A stretch of 5,172 nucleotides of DNA from Myxococcales bacterium (GTDB lineage Bacteria; Myxococcota_A; Polyangia; Palsa-1104). The DNA lies in contig JAHFDU010000296.1 of NCBI GenBank assembly GCA_023248835.1, forward strand, positions 1 through 5,172, in the 5' to 3' direction. Positions within the stretch are counted from its first letter, which is position 1. Each line of letters opens with the position of its first letter. The notes beneath the pieces were generated by a model that was not told the DNA's origin, ran no database searches, and saw only the letters and a list, made by a program, of their open reading frames with translations. The translations under genes were made by a program, and so were the position numbers. Below, in pieces: positions 1-5,172 of this stretch.

Positions 1-346
1 CGGCCGCTACCAGCGACGGCAATTCATCTATCGCCAGCACCATCCCCGGACGGGCGGAATCCCACCAGCGTGCAAAGAGGGTGTCCCAATCGGGATAGGT
101 GACACGCTCAAAGCCCGGCAGGCGCCGCCCAATTTCTCGTGCCAAAGCAGTTCGCTGCAGAGCTTCTTCTCGATCGTCAGCGACGTAGTAGATAGAACGA
201 TCGCTTGGCAATACCTCCTGAAGTAGACGTGATTTGCCACAGCGGCGACGACCGAAGATCACGGCGAGGCTAGAGACCGCGCCTTCAAAGAAGGCGTGAA
301 GTCGAGCCGCTTCCTCACACCGATCGAAGAACGGGAGCGAGATCAT
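1..346 (-). CDS. AAA/STAND-type P-loop ATPase, N-terminal part (runs off left edge)
   Basis: The minus strand is open from the ATG at 346 to the edge of the window, giving 115 codons with no stop, so only the N-terminal part is present. The protein begins MISLPFFDRCEEAARLHAFF. A Walker A motif, GRRRCGKS, lies at about residues 32-39, followed by a helix RLLQEVL. A Walker B motif, MVLAIDE, lies at about residues 102-108 and continues LPSL. This order and spacing, with an F-x-x-R-x-x-E-type opening, matches the widespread prokaryotic ATPase family often annotated as 'archaeal ATPase/DUF234' or 'AAA family ATP-binding protein'. In full-length members the ATPase domain is followed by a winged-helix and a nuclease-like C-terminal domain, which cannot be checked here. 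The family's cellular role is poorly known and its members are often scattered by lateral transfer. The start is chosen because the family-like opening begins there; no Shine-Dalgarno precedes it, so a leaderless mRNA is possible. It is transcribed divergently from guaB. The ATPase assignment is firm; the subfamily is less sure. Confidence 0.85.
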   Translation of the reverse strand, partial: MISLPFFDRCEEAARLHAFFEGAVSSLAVIFGRRRCGKSRLLQEVLPSDRSIYYVADDREEALQRTALAREIGRRLPGFERVTYPDWDTLFARWWDSARPGMVLAIDELPSLVAA

Positions 347-390
347 TTATATTATGTAACATAAGCATTATGTTGTAACAACATAATTAT
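347..390 (-). promoter_or_regulatory. AT-rich double palindrome, probable promoter/operator of the ATPase gene
   Basis: This patch is far richer in A+T than its flanks and ends directly at the ATPase start codon. It contains two inverted repeats. One, at 352-364, has arms TTATGT/ACATAA around a single base. The other, at 367-387, is perfect, with 10-bp arms ATTATGTTGT/ACAACATAAT around one central A. Both share the half-site TTATGT/ACATAA, and their centres are 19 bp apart, close to two helical turns, so two dimers could sit on the same face. Read on the minus strand, TTGTTA followed after 17 bases by TACATA is a weak -35/-10 candidate that would start transcription at or just before the ATG. 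The palindromes are seen directly; operator function, possibly autoregulation by the ATPase's own DNA-binding domain, is inferred. Confidence 0.6.
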
Positions 391-696
391 CCTGAGGCGC
401 GAGGCGAGAATTCGCCGTTTGACGAGGAATTCTACGCTCGCAGAGCGCTCGCCGAATTTTGGCAAACGCAGACACCGGAGATCCAGGCCAGCGATCCCTA
501 TTTGCATCTCTTGGCGAGGGTTCACGGTGCTGGGTTTGGTCGCGAGTATGTCTGGAGATTCTTGCGGGATGCCAGTTGGCCAGAGCCTGCGAAGCTCGAT
601 CTTCCTGGGTTTGATTCCTGGACTGACGAGCGTCGGAGCCTTGTCGCGGACCACAAGGCTCCGACGCTGGCATCGATATCGTCGGAGTTTGTGTAG
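379..696 (+). pseudogene. Start-less remnant of an unrecognised protein (C-terminal part)
   Basis: One plus-strand frame is open from just after an in-frame TAA at 376-378 to a TAG at 694-696, giving 105 residues. From about 415 it reads like a genuine protein: PFDEEFYARRALAEFWQTQ, then LHLLARVHGAGFGREYVW, then a W-rich stretch with DLPGFDSW. The acidic, aromatic and aliphatic balance is globular, whereas the overlapping frames are dominated by Arg and Ser. No ATG or GTG occurs in frame before the middle; the first possible start is a TTG at 502 with no ribosome binding site. I therefore read it as the 3' part of a gene whose 5' end has been lost at the AT-rich patch. I do not recognise the family. 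Its last 25 or so residues are encoded by the long hairpin and may not be native. A short real gene from a non-standard start, or a frameshifted gene, cannot be excluded. Confidence 0.5.
629..668. repeat. Perfect 16-bp-arm hairpin, possible palindromic repeat element
   Basis: AGCGTCGGAGCCTTGT (629-644) is exactly complementary to ACAAGGCTCCGACGCT (653-668), with an 8-base loop, CGCGGACC. A degenerate further copy of the left arm, CGTCGGAGTTTGTG, lies at 680-693. No T-tract follows on either strand, so it does not look like a classical intrinsic terminator. The length and perfection of the arms suggest a small dispersed palindromic element of REP/RPE type sitting in the remnant gene, but only a genome-wide copy count would establish that. 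Confidence 0.65.
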
Positions 697-722
697 GTCT
701 TTACTTCCCACCGCCGGTCGCC

Positions 723-745
723 TAGACTCCCCCGGAAGGAGTCTA
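723..745 (+). promoter_or_regulatory. Leader hairpin sequestering the guaB ribosome binding site
   Basis: TAGACTCC (723-730) pairs perfectly with GGAGTCTA (738-745) across a 7-base loop, CCCGGAA. The right arm contains the Shine-Dalgarno core AAGGAG (736-741), which lies 5 bases before the guaB ATG at 747. When folded, most of the ribosome binding site is paired and the stem ends one base before the start codon. The pairing is seen directly; control of guaB translation by it is inferred. No purine-riboswitch-like core is visible upstream. Confidence 0.55.
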
Positions 746-746
746 C

Positions 747-2222
747 ATGCTCGGAGACGAGCCCCTTCTAGAAGCGCTCACGTTTGATGACGTTCTTCTC
801 TTGCCTGGCCAAAGCAATGTGGTGCCGCGTGACTGCGATGTAAAAACGCAGCTCACTGAGCGCATCACCCTGCAGATTCCGCTCGTCTCCTCGGCGATGG
901 ACACTGTCACCGAGGCGGCGACTGCTATCTGCATGGCGCGGGCCGGCGGCCTTGGCTTCATTCATAAGAACCTATCGATCGAAGAGCAGGCCAAAGAAGT
1001 ACACAAAGTAAAAAAGGCCGAATCGGGAATGGTGGTCGATCCGGTGGTGGTGCATCCCGACGAGAAATTGCGCCGCGCGCTCGAGGTCATGCGCGCGCAT
1101 GCGATCAGCGGGTTGCCGGTGGTGCAGGAGGGGCGACCGATCGGTATTCTCACCAATCGCGACATTCGCTTCGAGCGCAATCTCGATCAGCCGGTGCGCG
1201 CGCTGATGACCTCGAAGCTGGTCACCGTGCCGGAGGGGACGGCGATCGATGCGTGCAAGGAACTTTTGCATCAGCACCGCATCGAAAAATTGATCGTGGT
1301 CGACGCGCACGGTCGCATGAAGGGCCTCATCACCGTCAAAGACATCGCCCAGGCCGAGTCGCATCCCTACGCTGCGAAAGATGAACTCGGTCGATTGCGT
1401 GTCGGCGCCGCTGTCGGTGTTGGTGACGATCGTGAAGCCCGTGTGCAAGCGCTGCTGAATGCCGGCTGCGATGTGGTTGCCATTGATACCGCACACGGCC
1501 ATTCGCGCGGTGTGATCGATGCCGTGGTAGCGACCCGAAAAACGTTTCCGAGCGCGCAACTCATCGCCGGCAACGTCGCCACCAAAGAGGCCTATGTCGC
1601 GCTGGTGCAGGCTGGCGCCGACGGTGTCAAAGTCGGCATTGGACCTGGATCGATCTGCACCACCCGGGTTGTCGCCGGTGTCGGCGTGCCGCAGGTAACT
1701 GCAATTTCCGAGTGCGCCAAGGCGGCGGCAAAACTGGGCAAACCAATCATTGGCGACGGTGGCATTAAGTATTCAGGCGACGTCGCCAAAGCGATCGCGG
1801 CCGGTGCCCACATTGTCATGGTGGGTTCGCTATTCGCCGGCGCCGACGAAGCGCCCGGTGAAATCATTTTGTTCCAGGGCCGATCCTACAAACAGTACCG
1901 CGGCATGGGATCGCTCGGCGCAATGCAGGCGGGATCGAAAGATCGCTATTTTCAAAGTCACGTCGGTGCCAGTGAAGCGGAAAAATTGGTGCCCGAAGGC
2001 ATCGAAGGGCGGGTGCCCTATAAAGGGCCGCTGCAGCAGTCGATTTTGCAATTGGTTGGCGGACTGAAAGCGGCGATGGGGTACACCGGCTGCCATAGCA
2101 TCGAGGAGCTGCGCAGCCGCGCCCGTTTTGTCCGCATTTCTTCAGCGGGATTGCGCGAATCACACGTGCACGACGTCATCATTACCAAAGAGGCGCCCAA
2201 CTATCGCGTCGAGAATTCTTAA
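747..2222 (+). CDS. guaB: Inosine-5'-monophosphate dehydrogenase
   Basis: This cytoplasmic enzyme catalyses NAD+-dependent oxidation of IMP to XMP, the first committed and usually rate-limiting step to guanine nucleotides. The 491-residue product is the normal bacterial length. Residues 10-90 form the first part of the TIM barrel (LTFDDVLLLPGQS, then VSSAMDTVTE). Two CBS domains follow at about 95-150 and 154-205; in the family these bind purine nucleotides and tune activity. The barrel resumes with AIDTAHGHS (245-253, NAD-binding region). The active-site loop GIGPGSICTTR places the catalytic Cys at 304, and GDGG at 336-339 binds IMP. RGMGS lies at 385-389, and DRYFQ carries the flap Arg400-Tyr401 dyad. 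PEGIEGRVPYKG follows at 416-427. The ATG at 747 has a strong AAGGAG, though this lies in a hairpin. The gene ends one base before guaA, so the pair is surely an operon. All key residues are intact. Confidence 0.98.
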   Translation: MLGDEPLLEALTFDDVLLLPGQSNVVPRDCDVKTQLTERITLQIPLVSSAMDTVTEAATAICMARAGGLGFIHKNLSIEEQAKEVHKVKKAESGMVVDPVVVHPDEKLRRALEVMRAHAISGLPVVQEGRPIGILTNRDIRFERNLDQPVRALMTSKLVTVPEGTAIDACKELLHQHRIEKLIVVDAHGRMKGLITVKDIAQAESHPYAAKDELGRLRVGAAVGVGDDREARVQALLNAGCDVVAIDTAHGHSRGVIDAVVATRKTFPSAQLIAGNVATKEAYVALVQAGADGVKVGIGPGSICTTRVVAGVGVPQVTAISECAKAAAKLGKPIIGDGGIKYSGDVAKAIAAGAHIVMVGSLFAGADEAPGEIILFQGRSYKQYRGMGSLGAMQAGSKDRYFQSHVGASEAEKLVPEGIEGRVPYKGPLQQSILQLVGGLKAAMGYTGCHSIEELRSRARFVRISSAGLRESHVHDVIITKEAPNYRVENS

Positions 2223-2223
2223 A

Positions 2224-3768
2224 ATGCGTGACGCGGTCCTAATCCTCGATTTCGGATCGCAATATACCCAACTCATCGCTCGGCGCATTCGCGAACTCAA
2301 AGTCTATTCCGAGATCCATCCGTTCCATCTTTCGCTCGAGCGCATCACAGAGATGAAGCCGAAAGCGATTGTGCTGTCGGGTGGGCCGTCTTCTTGCTAT
2401 GACGTTGGCGCTCCGACGGTGGATGCCAAACTTTTTTCGCTCGGCGTACCAATCCTTGGCATCTGTTACGGCGTCCAGCTCACTGCCAAGTTGCTCGGCG
2501 GCCAAGTGTCGCCATCGCCGCAGCGCGAATACGGCTTGGCGCACGTGCGCCTTGGAAATCTTCGCTCGCCCCTGCTGCATGGATTTGACGCTGGTGAAGA
2601 GATCACCGCTTGGATGTCGCACGGCGATCGGATCGATAAATTGCCGCCGGGATTTTCTTTGCTGGGTGAAACTGCGCATGCGCCCTGTGTGATCGCCGAC
2701 CAGAGGCGGCGAATCTATGGCGTGCAATTTCATCCCGAAGTGGTGCATACCCCGCGCGGCGGTGAACTTATCGCCAACTTTGTTTTTCGCATCGCCGGTG
2801 TAACCCCGAATTGGACGATGACGTCATTCGCCCAAGAGGCAATCGAACGCGTGCGCGCGCAAACCGGAAAGAGCGGTCGCGTGATCTGCGGTCTCTCCGG
2901 TGGCGTCGACTCCTCGGTGGCGGCGAAACTAATTTTCGATGCCATCGGCGATCGCCTCACCTGCATCTTTGTCGACAACGGGCTGTTGCGTCAGGGCGAG
3001 CGCGGTAAAGTAGAAACCCTGTTCTCTGGCGCGTTCGGCGCCGACTTGCACGTGGTCGATGCCGCCAGCCGCTTTCTGCAAAAACTCGCCGGCGTGACCA
3101 ATCCAGAAGACAAACGCAAGATCATCGGACGCGAGTTCATCGCAGTGTTCGACGACGAGGCGCACGAAATTGGCGGCGCTGAATTTTTGGCGCAGGGAAC
3201 GCTTTATCCCGACGTCATCGAGAGTGTCTCGGTGCGCGGTCCGTCGGCAACGATCAAAAGTCACCACAACGTCGGCGGGCTGCCGGAGAAGATGAAGCTC
3301 AAATTGGTCGAGCCCTTGCGCGAACTTTTCAAAGATGAAGTTCGCGAGCTCGGCGCCGAACTCGGGCTGCCGCACGATGTGCTGTGGCGGCAACCGTTTC
3401 CCGGCCCGGGTTTGGCGGTGCGGATTTTGGGTGAAGTGACTCGCGAGCGTTGCGATCTCTTGCGCGCCGCCGATGCGATTATCGACGAAGAAATTCGCGC
3501 GGCCGGTCTTTACGCGTCGATTTGGCAATCGTTTGGCGTGCTACTGCCGGTAAAGTCAGTGGGCGTCATGGGCGACGAGCGCACCTACGCCGACGCGCTT
3601 TGCGTTCGCGCCGTCCACTCTAAGGATGGGATGACCGCCGACTGGGTGCCGCTGCCGTATGACCTGCTCGGCGTTATCAGTCGCCGCGTCATCAATGAAG
3701 TGCGCGGCATCAATCGCGTCGTCTATGACATCACTTCGAAACCACCGGGCACGATTGAATGGGAGTAG
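2224..3768 (+). CDS. guaA: GMP synthase (glutamine-hydrolysing)
   Basis: The enzyme converts XMP to GMP with ATP and glutamine, completing the pathway begun by GuaB. The 514-residue product matches the usual length of the two-domain bacterial enzyme. The N-terminal class I glutamine amidotransferase domain (about 1-190) opens ILDFGSQYTQLIARRIRE. It has nucleophile Cys81 in GICYGVQ and the His170/Glu172 pair in VQFHPE. The ATP-pyrophosphatase domain (about 200-390) carries the PP-loop SGGVDS at 225-230 and QGTLYPDVIES at 324-334. The C-terminal dimerisation and XMP-binding domain contains PFPGPGLAVRILGE (391-404) and ends in TSKPPGTIEWE. The ATG at 2224 is chosen because the conserved opening starts there; an in-frame upstream codon at 2128 would add 32 unrelated residues inside guaB. 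Only a weak GAGAA (2211-2215) precedes it, so translational coupling to guaB, one base away, is likely. Its end overlaps the next gene by 10 bases. Confidence 0.98.
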   Translation: MRDAVLILDFGSQYTQLIARRIRELKVYSEIHPFHLSLERITEMKPKAIVLSGGPSSCYDVGAPTVDAKLFSLGVPILGICYGVQLTAKLLGGQVSPSPQREYGLAHVRLGNLRSPLLHGFDAGEEITAWMSHGDRIDKLPPGFSLLGETAHAPCVIADQRRRIYGVQFHPEVVHTPRGGELIANFVFRIAGVTPNWTMTSFAQEAIERVRAQTGKSGRVICGLSGGVDSSVAAKLIFDAIGDRLTCIFVDNGLLRQGERGKVETLFSGAFGADLHVVDAASRFLQKLAGVTNPEDKRKIIGREFIAVFDDEAHEIGGAEFLAQGTLYPDVIESVSVRGPSATIKSHHNVGGLPEKMKLKLVEPLRELFKDEVRELGAELGLPHDVLWRQPFPGPGLAVRILGEVTRERCDLLRAADAIIDEEIRAAGLYASIWQSFGVLLPVKSVGVMGDERTYADALCVRAVHSKDGMTADWVPLPYDLLGVISRRVINEVRGINRVVYDITSKPPGTIEWE

Positions 3769-4100
3769 TGTTTTTTCTGACGCTGGTGATGGTGGGAAAA
3801 ACCGGCGCGCAATTTGATGCGGACGCATCGCTGCTTTGTGCGCGTGGCGTAGCCGCGGCCGATTTGCGCGCCCCGTCGGCGGCGATTGCTCGAGTAAAAG
3901 CAGAGCGACAGGCGCGCGCGCGCGCCGAAAAAAAAATCGACGCAGCGTTGCGCATTCTCGGCGTATCGGAAGAAGAGCAGGGGAGCGCAGCAAAAGCGGA
4001 AACTAATTCTATAGAATACGGATCGGATGGATCGGTCGAACTTGAGCTCAAACTTTCGACCAAAGATCTGCATTTGAGTCACCCGGGGCCGAACCGGTGA
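3759..4100 (+). CDS. Small putative exported protein, unknown function
   Basis: This 113-residue protein is not recognised with confidence. It starts with a hydrophobic stretch, GVVFFLTLVMVG (2-13), followed by KTGAQF, which could be a signal peptide cleaved near Ala17 although there is no basic residue before the hydrophobic core. A long Ala/Arg/Lys-rich helix follows at about 38-67 (IARVKAERQARARAEKKI). After a polar linker comes a short strand segment, GSVELELKLSTKDL (91-104). A helix rich in AR/A repeats followed by an alternating strand recalls LPP20/FlgT-N-like periplasmic domains, but the match is only a pattern. The ATG at 3759 lies inside the 3' end of guaA (10-base overlap) with no good ribosome binding site, implying translational coupling. 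A GTG at 3768 is possible, but its GGGAG lies only 2 bases away. The gene contains a run of seven GC units and a run of nine A (3912-3936). It ends in a GTGA overlap with the next gene. Confidence 0.7.
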   Translation: MGVVFFLTLVMVGKTGAQFDADASLLCARGVAAADLRAPSAAIARVKAERQARARAEKKIDAALRILGVSEEEQGSAAKAETNSIEYGSDGSVELELKLSTKDLHLSHPGPNR

Positions 4101-5116
4101 TCGCTCTTCTGTCGTTTGCGCTGGCTGCTTCGACGGTGGTGGTGAGCGGTGAAAACGATTCCGGCGTCGAGGTGATTGGCCAGGCGCCGATCATGTCTGG
4201 CGATCGGGTGCAGGCGCGCGGACGGGCGCTTGAGGATGCCCTGCGCAAGGCGGTCGAGCAGGTTGCGGTGGGGATGCTGTCGCCGGCTGAGTTTTCCGCC
4301 AAGCTGTCGCAAATTCGGCTGCGCGTAGCGCCCAAAGCCAAACAGTATTTGTTCAGCTACCGAGTGCTCGAGGAGCACGACGACGGTGTTCAATTTGAAA
4401 TCAAGATCAACGCCGCGATGGACAGCGCGCGCCTGTACCGCGATCTGTCCCCCTCTGCCGTGTCAGTTGCCAACCAAGCGAAAGTGTTGTCGCTGTGTCT
4501 CGACGGGAACGTGGATTCCGCCGGGCGCGCCGCGGTCGCAGAGCTTTTTAAGAAGCGTACGACGGAGAACTTGTCGCTCGCCTCGCCGTGTAGCGGAGCC
4601 GTACTTCGGATCGATGTCACCGCGGAGTCGGTGCTTCGCGGCACCAATCTGCAGGCATTTGTGGCCACCGCGACGTTGAAAGGGTCCGGCGCAGACATGA
4701 CAGCGACGGGAGCCGCTTACGGTGCCAAAGCGGACAGCGCCAACGTAATGGCGGTGACCCGCGCGACAAATGGGATCGCCGACGAACTCAGTCAACGAGC
4801 GGCCAATGACCTGCGTTTGCATCCACAGGGCGCGATCGCTTTGCGGGTGCTTGCACCCCTGCGACCAAGTGAACTCGATTTGCTGCGGCGCGGCCTCGAG
4901 AGTTCACCTGGAGTGATGCGCGTGGTTCCTAAAACGCTCGAGGCGAGCGGCCTCACCCTGATGGTGTACACCCGTTTGACGACTGCGGAATTTCAGCGAG
5001 CGATCGACAAGATCTCGCTCGGTTTGCGCCATCTCGAAACCAAACGCACCGACGGCGACGTCGTCGAGGTTCAGCCGGTGGAGTTGCCGCCGCCACCGCC
5101 AACGGAGCCAAATTGA
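4097..5116 (+). CDS. Putative exported multi-domain protein with proline-rich C-terminus
   Basis: This 339-residue protein starts with GTG at 4097 in a 4-base GTGA overlap with the preceding stop. Residues 1-13 (MIALLSFALAAST) look like a short signal peptide that lacks basic residues, so export is likely but not certain. Region 1 (about 22-115) has SGDRVQARGRALEDALRKAV, a hydrophobic helix, YLFSYRVLEE and then VQFEIKINAAMD. This helix-strand-strand arrangement resembles FlgT N-terminal/LPP20-like periplasmic domains. Region 2 (about 128-238) starts AKVLSLCLDG and holds two cysteines, 134 and 165, which could form a disulphide. Region 3 (about 246-315) has an alternating strand-helix-strand pattern (IALRVLAPLRPSELDLL, SPGVMRVVPKTL, LTLMVYTRL). 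It resembles the alpha-beta modules of envelope-assembly proteins. The tail is charged and then proline-rich (ELPPPPPTEPN). It sits between two other exported-protein genes behind guaBA. That it is a real exported protein is likely; its function is unknown. Confidence 0.8.
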   Translation: MIALLSFALAASTVVVSGENDSGVEVIGQAPIMSGDRVQARGRALEDALRKAVEQVAVGMLSPAEFSAKLSQIRLRVAPKAKQYLFSYRVLEEHDDGVQFEIKINAAMDSARLYRDLSPSAVSVANQAKVLSLCLDGNVDSAGRAAVAELFKKRTTENLSLASPCSGAVLRIDVTAESVLRGTNLQAFVATATLKGSGADMTATGAAYGAKADSANVMAVTRATNGIADELSQRAANDLRLHPQGAIALRVLAPLRPSELDLLRRGLESSPGVMRVVPKTLEASGLTLMVYTRLTTAEFQRAIDKISLGLRHLETKRTDGDVVEVQPVELPPPPPTEPN

Positions 5117-5172
5117 TGCTTCGACTTCGCTCAGCACGAGCGGCTGTGCTGGTTGTGCTTGCGCTTGTAGGC
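5116..5172 (+). CDS. N-terminus of an exported protein or lipoprotein (runs off right edge)
   Basis: The ATG at 5116 overlaps the previous stop by one base (TGATG) and is preceded by ACGGAG (5102-5107) at 8-base spacing, a good ribosome binding site. The 19 visible codons read MLRLRSARAAVLVVLALVG: three arginines followed by a hydrophobic core, a typical signal peptide beginning. Nothing can be said about the mature protein. The first nine residues are encoded by a sequence that looks like a common dispersed repeat, so the start may have been supplied or altered by that repeat. Context suggests it belongs with the two preceding exported-protein genes. Confidence 0.65.
   Translation, partial: MLRLRSARAAVLVVLALVG
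5117..5143. repeat. Dispersed-repeat-like sequence at a gene junction
   Basis: The stretch starting TGCTTCGACTTCGCTCAGCA and continuing CGAGCGG matches, from memory, a short repeat found in many copies between genes of diverse bacteria. On the opposite strand it reads MLSEVEAS, a peptide often seen at the ends of spurious hypothetical proteins because of that repeat. Here it covers the start codon (all but its A) and first residues of the last gene. No copy count could be made from this window, which holds only one copy. Confidence 0.5.

Noticed and set aside
629..668. Intrinsic terminator
   Set aside because: The hairpin is strong, but neither strand has a T-tract after it, and its arms and further copy fit a repeat element better.
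697..746. Sigma70-type promoter or purine riboswitch for guaB
   Set aside because: No -35/-10 pair with acceptable spacing was found, and no three-way-junction aptamer core is visible; only the Shine-Dalgarno hairpin is supported.
419..787. Plus-strand 122-codon open frame across the guaB leader
   Set aside because: Arg/Ser-rich, low-complexity translation typical of a shadow frame; it runs into guaB and overlaps the more protein-like frame ending at 696.
972..1559. Long minus-strand open frame of 195 codons opposite guaB
   Set aside because: The plus strand encodes a fully conserved IMPDH here, and the antisense translation is His/Arg-rich with no recognisable domain.
2128..2223. Upstream in-frame extension of guaA adding 32 residues
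   Set aside because: It lies inside the conserved 3' end of guaB, the residues do not resemble GMP synthase, and the family's conserved opening begins right after the ATG at 2224.
2929..3528. Long minus-strand open frame of 199 codons opposite guaA
   Set aside because: It is antisense to the conserved GuaA ATP-pyrophosphatase domain and arises from codon bias; no motif was seen.
4006..4017. 12-bp perfect palindrome ATTCTATAGAAT as an internal promoter or operator
   Set aside because: It contains a -10-like TATAGA, but no -35 at a suitable distance was found and it lies within coding sequence; a short AT palindrome alone is weak evidence.
4904..5137. Minus-strand open frame beginning MLSEVEAS
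   Set aside because: This opening is the antisense reading of the dispersed-repeat-like sequence, and the rest is antisense to the 3' end of the large exported gene.

Overview
The window looks like a bacterial chromosome segment of moderately high G+C with tightly packed genes. Its core is an unmistakable guaB-guaA pair, which makes GMP from IMP. The proteins are ordinary bacterial types and the downstream genes have N-terminal export signals, which points to a Gram-negative-like bacterium. An uncultured deltaproteobacterial-type lineage (Myxococcota/Bdellovibrionota) is my guess only. The sequence itself does not fix the phylum.

Layout. Bases 1-346 (minus strand) hold the N-terminal part of an AAA/STAND-like P-loop ATPase that runs off the left edge. 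Bases 347-390 are a sharply AT-rich patch with two neighbouring palindromes directly abutting its start codon, probably its promoter and operator. Bases 379-696 (plus strand) are open in one frame and read like the C-terminal part of a real protein, but have no start codon. I read this as a gene remnant cut off at the AT-rich patch. It contains a perfect 16-bp-arm hairpin (629-668). Bases 697-746 are the guaB leader, ending in a hairpin that would bury the guaB ribosome binding site.

From 747 to the right edge all genes are on the plus strand and almost touch or overlap: guaB (747-2222), guaA (2224-3768), a small putative exported protein (3759-4100), a larger putative exported protein with a proline-rich tail (4097-5116), and the start of another exported protein (5116 onward). 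The last two junctions are GTGA and TGATG overlaps. The purine genes and the envelope genes therefore look co-transcribed and translationally coupled.

GuaB oxidises IMP to XMP with NAD+, and GuaA aminates XMP to GMP using glutamine and ATP. The functions of the three exported proteins are unknown. The first two share a loose helix-then-strand pattern that recalls LPP20/FlgT-N-like periplasmic domains. The points most worth a second look are the ATPase operator and the gene truncation beside it, the guaB leader hairpin, the long hairpin element, and a dispersed-repeat-like sequence that supplies the start codon and first residues of the last gene.
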